Origin: Croceibacterium_B sp035470785
GTDB lineage: Bacteria > Pseudomonadota > Alphaproteobacteria > Sphingomonadales > Sphingomonadaceae
Length of the DNA: 64,000 bases
Reading direction: 5' to 3'
NCBI GenBank assembly: GCA_035470785.1
Contig: DATIQN010000064.1
Span: forward strand, 1-64,000
The notes below the pieces were generated by a model. The model had not been told where the DNA came from. It saw only the letters and a list, made by a program, of their open reading frames with translations, and ran no database searches. The position numbers were made by a program, and so were the translations under genes. The first letter of the stretch is position 1. Each line of letters opens with the position of its first letter. This document shows, in pieces, positions 1-8,125 of this stretch.

Positions 1-408
1 CGTGAGCAGCGCGACCACCGTCCCGGCGACGCCCGCGCGGATCGGGTTCATCAGCTTCATGACTTCGATGATGCCGATCACGGTTTCCTCGGTCACGGTG
101 TCGCCAGGCTGGACGAACGGCGGGTCGCCGGGGCGCGGGGCTTCGTAGAAGTTGCCGAGCAGCGTGGCGGGCACGTCGACCTCGCCCGCGCGCGCGGCGC
201 CGGCTTCCTGGCCGAGCGGCATCGGCTCGGGCGCGGAGGAGGGTGCCTCGGCGGAGTCCTCTTCGTCCTCCTCGTAACGCGGCGCCCAGCCTCCGCCCTC
301 GCGGCGGATGCGCAGCCTGAGGCCGTCGGTCTCGAGCTTGAGGTCGGTGAAGTGACTTTCATCGAGTAGCCGCGCGATTTCGGCGATGTCGGCTGCCGTC
401 AGGCTCAC
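1..408 (-). CDS. Biotin carboxyl carrier protein (partial, 3' end outside window)
   Basis: Carries the biotin that shuttles carboxyl groups in a biotin-dependent carboxylase. The frame opens with GTG at 408, whose TGA-overlapping GTGA is shared with the stop of the upstream dikinase subunit, so translation is probably coupled. About 136 residues are visible. The N-terminal 40 residues resemble the AccB start (SLTAADIAEIARLLDES), followed by an acidic, Ala/Pro-rich linker (about 45-75) and the biotinyl domain with the motif EVMKLMN; Lys118 is the expected biotinylation site. The location directly after two PEP-synthase-like subunits, rather than next to accC in a fatty-acid setting, suggests a dedicated carboxylase for a phosphorylated substrate; that link is inference. 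It could still be the housekeeping accB if accC follows outside the window. Confidence 0.85.
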   Translation of the reverse strand, partial: MSLTAADIAEIARLLDESHFTDLKLETDGLRLRIRREGGGWAPRYEEDEEDSAEAPSSAPEPMPLGQEAGAARAGEVDVPATLLGNFYEAPRPGDPPFVQPGDTVTEETVIGIIEVMKLMNPIRAGVAGTVVALLT

Positions 409-1442
409 TTCTTGCCCCCGAAAATGCTCATCACGTGCTTGAGTGGGTTGTCCTCGGGCGGCTTGACCGGGACCAGCGCGTCCCTGGTCGCCCACACCGT
501 CTCCGGGCGCGACTGCAGCAGCAGCAAGTTGCCCGCCTTGTCGATCGCCCACTCGATGTCCTGCGGCTTGCCGTAGTGGCGTTCGACCTTGCGGCCGACT
601 TCGCGCAGCGCCAGCAGCTCGGCGTCGGACAGGCACGGCTGCGTGCGCTCATCGCCCGACAACTCGACTTCCTTGATCCCGCCGCCCTCGGCCGGGACCT
701 GCTTGGCGTGCTTGTCGGAAATGTCGCGCACGCTGATCTCGCCGGTGATCTTGCCCACGACCCAGCGGTCGGGCGTCACTTCGCCTGAGACCACCGCAGA
801 GCCTAGTCCCGGAGCGCCTTCGATGGTGATCACCGACTTGTCGCCGGTGGTGGGCGAGCGGGTGAACATCACCCCGGCGCAGCGCGCGTCGACCATCGCC
901 TGGATTACCACCGCCATGGCCACCCCCTCTTCGGGGAAGTCCTGCTTGCGGCGATAGGTCATGGACTCGACCGAATAGAGGCTGCCCCAGCACTCGCGCA
1001 CCTTGCTGACCATGTCCGCGCCGGTGAGGACCCACAGGAAGGTATCCTGCAGGCCGGCGAAGCTCGCGTCCTCGGCGTCCTCGGTGGTGGCGCTCGAGCG
1101 GACCGCGACCGGCGTCACGCCGTCCGTCAGCTCGGCGTGGGCAGCAAGGATCGCGTGCTCGACTCCTGCAGGCATCGGCTCCTCGATCACCCGCCGGCGA
1201 AGTTCCTCGCTGAGCCTGGTCGCCGCACCGAGATCGTTCGGATCGAGCGCTTCTACCTTCGCCCGCACCGGCGCGCGCGCCTCGATCGCTTCGAGAAAGG
1301 TCTCGAACGCGCTCGTGGTCACCACGAAGCCCGGCGGGACGGCAATGCCCGCCTGGGTCAGCTCGCCGAGCGAGCCGCCCTTGCCGCCAACGGTCGGCCG
1401 GTCGGCAATGCCGACGTCCTTGAACCAGGCAACCGCGCTCAC
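405..1442 (-). CDS. PEP-synthase-like ATP-binding subunit (phenylphosphate-synthase small subunit type)
   Basis: A 345-residue protein matching only the N-terminal nucleotide-binding part of PEP synthase/PPDK. Visible motifs are GGKGGSLGEL near the N terminus, VRSSATTEDAEDASFAGLQ, VMFTRSPTTGD and LLQSRPETVW near the end. The size equals the roughly 40-kDa subunit of phenylphosphate synthase, which supplies ATP-derived phosphoryl groups to a separate histidine-bearing subunit, here encoded just upstream. I place the start at GTG 1442 (SAVAWFKDVG) because family homology begins there; an in-frame extension to 1577 only translates a palindromic repeat. That repeat supplies the GGGAGGGG ribosome binding site. 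The stop overlaps the carrier-protein start by 4 bp. The substrate is unproven; a phenolic compound is the best inference. Confidence 0.85.
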   Translation of the reverse strand: MSAVAWFKDVGIADRPTVGGKGGSLGELTQAGIAVPPGFVVTTSAFETFLEAIEARAPVRAKVEALDPNDLGAATRLSEELRRRVIEEPMPAGVEHAILAAHAELTDGVTPVAVRSSATTEDAEDASFAGLQDTFLWVLTGADMVSKVRECWGSLYSVESMTYRRKQDFPEEGVAMAVVIQAMVDARCAGVMFTRSPTTGDKSVITIEGAPGLGSAVVSGEVTPDRWVVGKITGEISVRDISDKHAKQVPAEGGGIKEVELSGDERTQPCLSDAELLALREVGRKVERHYGKPQDIEWAIDKAGNLLLLQSRPETVWATRDALVPVKPPEDNPLKHVMSIFGGKK

Positions 1443-1445
1443 ATT

Positions 1446-1534
1446 CCCCTCCCGCTTGCGGGAGGGGATAGGGGTGGGTGTGTGCGAAGGCGGTCGACGG
1501 GCCCACCCCCGGCCCCTCCCGCAAGCGGGAGGGG
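1446..1534. repeat. Nested palindromic repeat between the two dikinase subunit genes
   Basis: Two self-complementary 22-bp units (1446-1467 and 1513-1534, core CCCCTCCCGC) flank a GGGGTGGG/CCCACCCC pair, so the whole element can fold as one long hairpin. It fills the 110-bp gap between the two dikinase genes. On the minus strand its edge GGGAGGGGAAT sits immediately before the GTG at 1442 and acts as that gene's Shine-Dalgarno sequence. It resembles dispersed REP-like elements of alphaproteobacteria. Confidence 0.85.
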
Positions 1535-1551
1535 AGATTCCGTGCCACCCA

Positions 1552-3399
1552 TCATGCGTCTTCCAGGACTGGCTCATCCTGAAGGATCGTCACGATCCCG
1601 CGCCCGCCGTCGACGCGGATGCGCTGGCCGTCCTTGATCTTCGTCGTCGCCGAACCGGTGCCGACTACCGCGGGCAGCCCGTACTCGCGCGCGACGATGG
1701 CCATATGGCTCATCGATCCGCCGATATCGGATACCGCGGCGCCGATCTTCTGGAAGATCGGCGACCAGGTCGGGTTGGTCACCTGGCAGACGAGGATGTC
1801 GCCCTGCTGGATCCGGCCGATCTCGGCCACCGACTTGACCACACGGGCCACGCCTTCGACCACTCCGTTGCAAGCCGCAAAACCCTTGAGCTCGTTCGGG
1901 TTCGCCTCGGAGCCCTCGTTGAGCCAGGAATCGAGGTTCTCGCGGGTGATGCCCCAGAGCATGACGATTGCCGGGTCGTCGATCACGTCGGGCACCGCGC
2001 CGAGCGCGGGCGAGGTGGTGTGCTTGCCCCACTCCTCGATCGCCGCCTTGCGCTGGGCGACGATCGGCGGCCAGTGCTGCGGGCCGCGCGGGGTTGCGCC
2101 GATGCCCCAGCCGAGCATCAGGTCGATAATCGCGCTTTCGAGCTCGTATTGCGTGAGATGGAAGACGTCGTCCTCCTTCCCGTCGGGGCCGAAGAAGCCA
2201 TTCTCGGCCAGCAGCGCGCCGAACTCCCTGATCTTGTTGAAGAACAGGTTGGTGTACCAGTGCTCGCAGTAGAACTTGTGGCCCTCGACATAAGGGAACA
2301 CGCGGTGGGCGAGACCGATCAACTGGTCGTAAGTCGCGCGGTCCTCGTCGGTATCGAGCAGCTCGCGATAGTCGCTGACAAGCTGGTTGCGCTCGGCGAT
2401 GAGCTGCTCGGTCGGCCGCTCGATATTGGTGCCGGCCTTGATCTTCTCGATGTAGCCGGGGAGCGCCGCGAACGGCAGCGAGAGGTCGTCGTTCCAGCTG
2501 CGGTGGTAGTGGTAGAACCCGTCGCCGCTCGACACGTTGAACCACGGGTTGCGGCTGGTCTCGAGCTCGCCGAGCCATTCGCGCCCCGAATTGCTCACCT
2601 TGTCGAGATCGGCGAGCACCTGGTCGATGTCCATGTTGTCGGTGAAATGCGCGTCGACGCCGAGTTCGACCGCGCGCCGGGCGAGCCGCTTCACTTCCTC
2701 GTCGGGACGGAAGATTTCGGCTTCCATCCCTGCGACCATGCGGCTGATCGCCTGGTCGGAAATCTCCGGGAAGGCCTTCTTGCAGAAATCGAAGAAGGTC
2801 ATGTACGCGCCATAACCGAGCAGCAGGAACTCGAAGTGGTGGTGCCACATGCGGTGGTACCCCTCGACCTGCTTCTGGTAGATGTCGAGCAGCGCGTGAT
2901 TGCTGGCGACGCCCTTGCCGGTGTGGGTCGTTTCGATCGGCTCGTAGTCGGGCAATTCGGGTTTGGGCAGCGCCTGCGCATCGGCGATCAGCGCCTTCAT
3001 CTTGACCTTCCATTGGTCGTAAAGGCGCTCCCAGTGCTCGTAGTAATAGAACGCGCGCTGCTGAAACTGCTCGACCCGCTCGCTGATTTCGACCGGGTCG
3101 GTCACCGCGATCCCGCCGATGTAGACGCGGCCGTTGATCACCCGGTGGTCGATCCCCTTGGCGGTCGGCAGCACGTGGACGCGGGTGTTGAATGCGCCGA
3201 GCGCGACATAGGCCGCTTCCGCGGTGATCATGTCGAAGTGATGCATCGGCTCGGGGAAGTGCATCGAGTTGTAGAACCAGAACTTCTGGTCATCCTCGGG
3301 CACGAACTGGGTGTAATACGGGTACGCCGCTTGCGCGGCTTCGGTCCCGGGCACGACCTTGAGGTCGCTCGGCAGCGGGAAACTCTTCGCTTCGGTCAT
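1552..3399 (-). CDS. PEP-utilising phosphohistidine subunit (phenylphosphate-synthase large subunit type)
   Basis: A 615-residue protein (about 70 kDa) with the PEP-utilising mobile domain at its C terminus. The phosphohistidine loop reads GGSMSHMAIVAREYGLPAVVG, with His565 as the expected catalytic residue; length and His position closely match the 70-kDa subunit of Thauera phenylphosphate synthase, where His569 is used. The N-terminal 450 residues are a less conserved, Trp/Tyr-rich region expected to hold the substrate. Together with the ATP-binding subunit downstream it should form a dikinase that phosphorylates an organic acceptor at the cost of ATP. Spacing to that gene is 110 bp and is filled by a palindromic repeat. 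GGAGAGG lies about 10 nt before the ATG. A role in aryl ketone activation is inferred from the adjacent biotin carrier. Confidence 0.87.
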   Translation of the reverse strand: MTEAKSFPLPSDLKVVPGTEAAQAAYPYYTQFVPEDDQKFWFYNSMHFPEPMHHFDMITAEAAYVALGAFNTRVHVLPTAKGIDHRVINGRVYIGGIAVTDPVEISERVEQFQQRAFYYYEHWERLYDQWKVKMKALIADAQALPKPELPDYEPIETTHTGKGVASNHALLDIYQKQVEGYHRMWHHHFEFLLLGYGAYMTFFDFCKKAFPEISDQAISRMVAGMEAEIFRPDEEVKRLARRAVELGVDAHFTDNMDIDQVLADLDKVSNSGREWLGELETSRNPWFNVSSGDGFYHYHRSWNDDLSLPFAALPGYIEKIKAGTNIERPTEQLIAERNQLVSDYRELLDTDEDRATYDQLIGLAHRVFPYVEGHKFYCEHWYTNLFFNKIREFGALLAENGFFGPDGKEDDVFHLTQYELESAIIDLMLGWGIGATPRGPQHWPPIVAQRKAAIEEWGKHTTSPALGAVPDVIDDPAIVMLWGITRENLDSWLNEGSEANPNELKGFAACNGVVEGVARVVKSVAEIGRIQQGDILVCQVTNPTWSPIFQKIGAAVSDIGGSMSHMAIVAREYGLPAVVGTGSATTKIKDGQRIRVDGGRGIVTILQDEPVLEDA

Positions 3400-3523
3400 T
3401 GTGATGCAGCCTCTCCGTGGGCCCGCCGCGCCTTTTCGGCGCGCGCGGATGGAATCCCCATTAAGGACGCAGGTTACGCCTGTCCGCCCTGTGCCAGCAA
3501 GGATTCACGCGCATGGCCAATAG

Positions 3524-3547
3524 GACAAAAGCGCAGGAGCTTTTGTC
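3524..3547. repeat. 9-bp perfect inverted repeat (possible operator or terminator stem)
   Basis: GACAAAAGC (3524-3532) and GCTTTTGTC (3539-3547) are perfect complements separated by 6 nt. The site lies after the stop of the 3591-4100 gene and about 125 bp upstream of the dikinase operon on the same strand. It has no clear U-tract beyond the stem, so an operator is as likely as a terminator. Confidence 0.5.
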
Positions 3548-3590
3548 TTGTTTTGAGCGCTCCGAAATCGGGCCACCGCGCCCCCGCGCA

Positions 3591-4100
3591 TCAAGTCCCG
3601 GCGAGCGGGTTGGTGTCAGCGCAATCGGTGTAGACCTTGTCGATCGCAGCCTTGGCGCCCGATACGTTGAAGGAAACCAGGACCTCGCCCTTGCCGACCG
3701 GCTTCAGGTGGATATCCACGGTCTTGGCGCTCTGCAGCTTTTGCAGGAATCGCGTGAGCGAGCGGGTGTTTCCCTGATCCACGGCCATCGCGAACTTGTC
3801 GTTGAAGCGCCAGCTGTCGTCCCAGGGTGCCGATTGGTCCATGTGCAGCGTGACCGGATCGCTCTCGTAGTGGTTCGACGCAACCGGCGGCGCGAGGTTG
3901 AGCGTCGAGACCACGACCGCGAACACCGAATGCTTGCCCGGCTTGTCGCACTTGATCAGCAACTGCGCCCCGTCCGCAGACTGCACGCCGGCGCCCGATG
4001 CCGCGCCGGGGCTGCCGAAGAAGCCCCACGCCGAATCCTGCGCGGTTGCGCCCGCGGCCGACAACGCCGCCAGGGCGATCCCCAACATCCAGTAACGCAT
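3591..4100 (-). CDS. Secreted protein of unknown function
   Basis: A 169-residue protein with a clear signal peptide (MRYWMLGIALAALSAAGATA, cleavage near residue 20). The mature part contains one early Cys (about residue 51) and one late Cys (in the TDCADT segment), which could form a disulfide, and a central WRFNDKF segment. The general pattern, with a W-D-D-S-W stretch followed by a repeat-free beta-rich C-terminal half, recalls small periplasmic proteins annotated as invasion-associated or TagO-like, but I cannot assign it to either. It sits between an AraC regulator (upstream, same strand) and the dikinase operon (downstream, same strand), with 190 bp before the latter, so cotranscription is uncertain. 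Confidence 0.75.
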   Translation of the reverse strand: MRYWMLGIALAALSAAGATAQDSAWGFFGSPGAASGAGVQSADGAQLLIKCDKPGKHSVFAVVVSTLNLAPPVASNHYESDPVTLHMDQSAPWDDSWRFNDKFAMAVDQGNTRSLTRFLQKLQSAKTVDIHLKPVGKGEVLVSFNVSGAKAAIDKVYTDCADTNPLAGT

Positions 4101-4163
4101 GCGATTCCTCTCCCGCTGACTTGCTTTGGCCGTTACGTAACCCGTTGTCGGGCCATCGGCAAA

Positions 4164-5153
4164 TCAGGATTGAGGGGCGTGGCCCGCGCGCCATTCACGC
4201 GGGGTGATGCCGAAGCGTTTGCGAAACAGCCGGGTGAAGTAGCCGGCGTCGAGAAAGCCGCTGCGAAAAGCGATCTCAGCCACCGGCAGCGCGGCCGCGC
4301 GCGGATCGGACAGCATGTCGCTCGCCCGGTCGAGGCGTGTGGCGTTCAATTCCTGGACGAAGCCGGTGTTGCTGCCGGCGAGCAGCGTCTGCAGGTAGCG
4401 CTTGGAAATGCCGACCTCGCCGGCGACCATTTCGGGCGAGAGATCGGGATCGGCGTAGCCGCTTTCGATCCGCCGGAGGATCTGCCGGGCAAGCTGGCCG
4501 CGATGGCGGGTGCTCGCCGCCGGCTCATGGAACCCGGTGGCAAGGCCAAGCAGGTGGCCGACCTGCTCGGCAATCAGCGGGCGCGGAAGCGGAGCTTCGT
4601 CGAGCCCGGCGAGCATCGTCTCGAGCAGCGCGCCGAGCGGCGCGCCCCAGCCCGAGCGCGCCTCGATTGGCCGCGCGAGCAGCGCCTCCGGGTCAGGCAG
4701 GTACTTCTCGAGCCAGCCTTGCGGCATCATCAGGTCGACCGCCTCGTGCTCGGTGTCCATCTCCATCTGGTAGAAGCGCGTGTTGTCGAGCAGCACGAAC
4801 TGGCCCGGCTCGACCGTGAAGCGCTTGCCGCCCATCAGCGTCTTGAGCGCGCCACGGCGGGCATAGACGAGCTGGATCGACGGCGCCGCCCGCCCGCTGC
4901 TGCCTTCCGCGCCAGTGTGCGTCACCCGCTGCGCCGGCGCGTGCAACTGCAGCATGCGCAGCTGTCCGATCCCGTGGCTGACCCAGCGCGCGGCGAAGGC
5001 ATCCTGGTCGAATACGGTGACTTCGATTGGCGCGATCGTGCTCGCCGCCCACTCGCGCCACTCGCGCAACGCCTCGCGCCGGCCGAGACCGGCGGAGGTC
5101 CAGCTGGAGTCTTCGGGAGAGGGGGCGGGCGCGGGCACGGGCACGGCGGTCAC
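4164..5153 (-). CDS. AraC-family transcriptional regulator
   Basis: A 329-residue regulator. The C-terminal 100 residues form the double helix-turn-helix of the family: the first HTH around SPEMVAGEVGISKRYLQTLL and the second, with the AraC signature, around VAEIAFRSGFLDAGYFTRLF ending in FGITPREWR. The N-terminal two thirds resemble the AraC-binding-like sensor domain (type 2) found in regulators of aromatic and amine catabolism such as FeaR. It is transcribed divergently from the SnoaL-amidohydrolase-esterase operon with only 58 bp between starts, so it is the natural candidate regulator of that operon, and possibly of the dikinase genes downstream. The start is GTG at 5153. The inducer is unknown. 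Confidence 0.85.
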   Translation of the reverse strand: MTAVPVPAPAPSPEDSSWTSAGLGRREALREWREWAASTIAPIEVTVFDQDAFAARWVSHGIGQLRMLQLHAPAQRVTHTGAEGSSGRAAPSIQLVYARRGALKTLMGGKRFTVEPGQFVLLDNTRFYQMEMDTEHEAVDLMMPQGWLEKYLPDPEALLARPIEARSGWGAPLGALLETMLAGLDEAPLPRPLIAEQVGHLLGLATGFHEPAASTRHRGQLARQILRRIESGYADPDLSPEMVAGEVGISKRYLQTLLAGSNTGFVQELNATRLDRASDMLSDPRAAALPVAEIAFRSGFLDAGYFTRLFRKRFGITPREWRAGHAPQS

Positions 5154-5211
5154 GATATGGCCATTGCCGCGCGGCCGCTAGCCGTTAGTCTGATGGGCAA
5201 GGGAGAGGTCG

Positions 5212-7098
5212 ATGATCCGTCGAATGCTGAGTGCCGCGCTGCTACTCACTGCCGTACCGGCGGCTGCACAGGACCTCGCGCGGGAAACCGCCAAGGTCGA
5301 GGACTTGCGCTCGATCCGCGAGATCAAGCGCCTCCAGGCCGAATGCGGCTACGACGCGATGGCCGGCGACTGGAAGGCTATGGCCGCACTCGCCACGCCC
5401 GATGTCGAGATGGTTCTGCCCGAGCATAACGCGGTCGGCCGTCAGGGCTTCGAACACTGGCTGCGCCAGCGGATGGGGCAGGGCGCCGACGGCGTTCCGG
5501 CGGGACGGCTCAACGCCAGGATTTGGTTCAGCCCGATGATCACCCTGTCGCCCGACGGACAGAGCGCGACAGGGCGGTGGAAGCAGCTCGCGCTGGCCGG
5601 CGAGGCGGGCAAGTCGGCCGACTGGCGCATGACCACCGACGTGATCGAATACCGCAAGACGCCCGAGGGCTGGCGGATGGCGCACATCCGGTCTTATCTT
5701 GTTTTTGCAGGGCCTTACGAAACGGGCTTCACGCATGACGCGAAGACGCTCGAACGCGCGCCGATCGCTTACTCACCCGACCAGGCGGGCACTGTGCTGA
5801 CCGGCCGCACTGCGGCGAAGGCGCGCACCAAGGCCGATCTCGACAAGGAAGCGACGCTGCTGCTCGAAGCCGGCAAGGCGCAGAATATTGCCGACACGTT
5901 CGGCTACTACCTCGACCGAGGCATGTACGACGATATCGTCGACCTGTTCGCGTCCGAGGGCAACGTCGAGGTCGCCGGGCAGGGCGTGTTCAAGGGCGCC
6001 GACGGCGTGCGCCGGTTCCTCAAGCGCTTCGGCGCTCCCGGGCTAAATCCGGGCGAGCTCAACGACCGGCCGCAGCTGATGCCCGAGGTGAGCATATCTG
6101 ACGACGGCGGCACCGCGTTGGTCCGCACGACCGAGCTCGGCATGACCGGGCAGCACGGCGGCGAGGGCTACTGGTCGCTCGCGGTTGACACCTTCCTGCT
6201 GACGCGCGGCGGCGACGGCAAGTGGCGTATCATGATCCTCCACCGCCGCCCGCTGATGCGCGCGACCTACAAGGACGGTTGGGCGCATCCGCTGCCTGCG
6301 CCGCTGCCGATGGGCGAGGGGGTTACGGTCGACGCGCCCGCGCAGCCGGTCGACACCGATTATCCGGCGCATGCCTTCAACATGCAGATGCTCGGCTCGG
6401 GCGTGGTCTTCCCGCATCGCGGCGACCCGAAACCGCTGGCGCCCGAAGCCAACGCGCTCGCCCGCGCCGAGGCGTTCGATGGGGCCGAGAACGTCGCCGG
6501 CGCCTATGGCGAATACGTCAACCGCTTCGACTGGGACGGCCTCGCCAACCTGTTCGCGAGGAAGGGCTGGCGCGAGCTGCCGTTCATCGGGATCCTCGTG
6601 GGGCGTGACAAGATCCTCGCAGGCGCCAAGATCCGTTATGGCGATAACGGCAAGGGACCGAACCCGGCGTTCCAGGCCATCCACGTCCTGACGCAGCCCT
6701 ACGTAACCGTCAGCGACGACGGAAAGCGCATCCAGCTGCGCGAGCGGCTGATGCAGTTCAACAGCTCGGCCAACGGCCCCGGAAGCTGGATCGTCGGGGT
6801 CTACGAAGACCAGCTGGTCAAGGAAAACGGCGCCTGGAAGATGGCCGGCATGGACCTCGATTACACCTGGATGGCGACTTACAAGGATGGCTGGACCAAG
6901 GCCGATCCCCACGCCGCCGACGCGCTCAAGCCGAGCCCCGCGCTGCTCGCCCGCTACAAGCTCGATGCGCCGATCCGCGGCGAGCCGGGAATTCCCTTCC
7001 CGCGCATCGCCGCGCTGCCGTTCCACTATACCAACCCGGTCAGCGGTCGCGCGCCCGAGCGGCTGATCGGTTGGACCGAGATAAAGGAGAAGAAGTGA
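5212..7098 (+). CDS. Secreted protein with three SnoaL/NTF2-like domains
   Basis: A 628-residue protein with a signal peptide (MIRRMLSAALLLTAVPAAAQ). Three NTF2-like (SnoaL_4 type) units follow: about residues 25-180, 205-355 and 420-600. Each opens with a helix containing a conserved aromatic/acidic pattern (for example FGYYLDRGMYDDIVDLF and YGEYVNRFDWDGLANLF), and units 2 and 3 both end with the phrase TYKDGW, evidence for internal duplication. Such folds act as small hydrophobic-molecule binding or isomerase/dehydratase domains, but no catalytic residue can be assigned here. The junction of units 2 and 3 has a Pro-rich insert (LPAPLPMGEG) resembling translated palindromic repeat sequence. 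One nucleotide separates its stop from the amidohydrolase start, indicating one operon. Confidence 0.82.
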   Translation: MIRRMLSAALLLTAVPAAAQDLARETAKVEDLRSIREIKRLQAECGYDAMAGDWKAMAALATPDVEMVLPEHNAVGRQGFEHWLRQRMGQGADGVPAGRLNARIWFSPMITLSPDGQSATGRWKQLALAGEAGKSADWRMTTDVIEYRKTPEGWRMAHIRSYLVFAGPYETGFTHDAKTLERAPIAYSPDQAGTVLTGRTAAKARTKADLDKEATLLLEAGKAQNIADTFGYYLDRGMYDDIVDLFASEGNVEVAGQGVFKGADGVRRFLKRFGAPGLNPGELNDRPQLMPEVSISDDGGTALVRTTELGMTGQHGGEGYWSLAVDTFLLTRGGDGKWRIMILHRRPLMRATYKDGWAHPLPAPLPMGEGVTVDAPAQPVDTDYPAHAFNMQMLGSGVVFPHRGDPKPLAPEANALARAEAFDGAENVAGAYGEYVNRFDWDGLANLFARKGWRELPFIGILVGRDKILAGAKIRYGDNGKGPNPAFQAIHVLTQPYVTVSDDGKRIQLRERLMQFNSSANGPGSWIVGVYEDQLVKENGAWKMAGMDLDYTWMATYKDGWTKADPHAADALKPSPALLARYKLDAPIRGEPGIPFPRIAALPFHYTNPVSGRAPERLIGWTEIKEKK

Positions 7099-7099
7099 C

Positions 7100-8125
7100 A
7101 TGCGCCTGATCGCCACCGAGGAAGCCTGGTCGATCCCCGAAGTCGCCGCCGAGCTCAAGAAGGTCGCCCACGGCCCCTCGCAGAGCCTCGACAAGCCGCT
7201 GGTCAAGGGGATCTACGACGTCGAGCCGGGCCAGCCGGGCTACGACGCGTATCCGTTTCTCGACGGCCTGCTCGATGCCGAGGACACGCGGCTCAAGCAG
7301 ATGGACCAGCTCGGCGTCGACATGCACCTGATGGCGCTCACCGCGCCCGGGGTGCAGATGTTCGATGCCGATACCGCGCACGAGCTGGCCAGGCTCGCCA
7401 ACGACCGCCTCGCCGCGCTGTGCCGCAAATATCCCAAGCGCTTCGCCGGCCTCGCCAGCTTCGCCCCGCACAGCCCCAAGCGCGCGGCGAAGGAGATGGA
7501 GCGAGCGATCAATGAGCTTGGGCTCAATGGCTTCATGGTCAACAGCCACACTTACGGCGAATACCTCGACGACCCCAAGTTCTGGCCGATCCTCGAAGCA
7601 GCCGAGGCGCTCGATCGCTGCCTCTACATCCACCCGCGCGCTGCCAGCGACACCTTCAAGGGGCCCTTGCAGGACTACGGCATGGACAGCGCGATGTGGG
7701 GCTACGGCATGGAGGTCGGCACCCATGCGGTGCGGATGATGGCGGGCGGGGTCTTCGACGCGTTTCCGAAGCTCAAGGTGTGCATCGGCCACATGGGCGA
7801 GGCGGTGCCGTTCTGGCTCTGGCGCCTCGATTTCATGAACACCCGCGCGCAGAAGGCTGGGCGAGCGAAGAAGACCCAGCGCTGCATGGATGACTACTTC
7901 CGCGAGAACTTCGTCATCACCAACAGCGGCGTCGAGGACCCGCTCGCGCTGCGATATTCGATCGACAAGCTCGGCATCGACAACGTGATGTGGGCGATCG
8001 ACTACCCGTACCAGCCGATGGAGCCCGCCGTGAAATTCATCGAGGCGTTCGAATGCACCGACGCCGAGCGCCACGCCTTGTGTCACGGCAACGCGGAGCG
8101 TGTGTTCCACATAGCGCCGGAGTGA
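7100..8125 (+). CDS. LigW/gamma-resorcylate decarboxylase-type amidohydrolase
   Basis: A 341-residue member of amidohydrolase family 2 (ACMSD superfamily). It carries the decarboxylase version of the metal site: the usual HxH is replaced by the Glu-containing MRLIATEEAW, followed by His178 in YIHPRA, His231 in GHMGEAVPFWLWRLD and Asp301 in WAIDYPYQ. This pattern and the overall similarity to 5-carboxyvanillate decarboxylase (LigW) point to a non-oxidative decarboxylase of an aromatic carboxylate; hydrolase or hydratase activity in the same fold is the alternative. It lies between the triple SnoaL protein (1-bp gap) and an esterase (4-bp GTGA overlap), so the three are cotranscribed. The exact substrate cannot be read from sequence. 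Confidence 0.88.
   Translation: MRLIATEEAWSIPEVAAELKKVAHGPSQSLDKPLVKGIYDVEPGQPGYDAYPFLDGLLDAEDTRLKQMDQLGVDMHLMALTAPGVQMFDADTAHELARLANDRLAALCRKYPKRFAGLASFAPHSPKRAAKEMERAINELGLNGFMVNSHTYGEYLDDPKFWPILEAAEALDRCLYIHPRAASDTFKGPLQDYGMDSAMWGYGMEVGTHAVRMMAGGVFDAFPKLKVCIGHMGEAVPFWLWRLDFMNTRAQKAGRAKKTQRCMDDYFRENFVITNSGVEDPLALRYSIDKLGIDNVMWAIDYPYQPMEPAVKFIEAFECTDAERHALCHGNAERVFHIAPE

Noticed and set aside
1003..3633. Very long plus-strand open frame (876 codons) opposite the dikinase genes
   Set aside because: It is antisense to two genes with clear family motifs; its product is Arg/Val/Asp-rich without domains, the usual result of high GC and codon bias.
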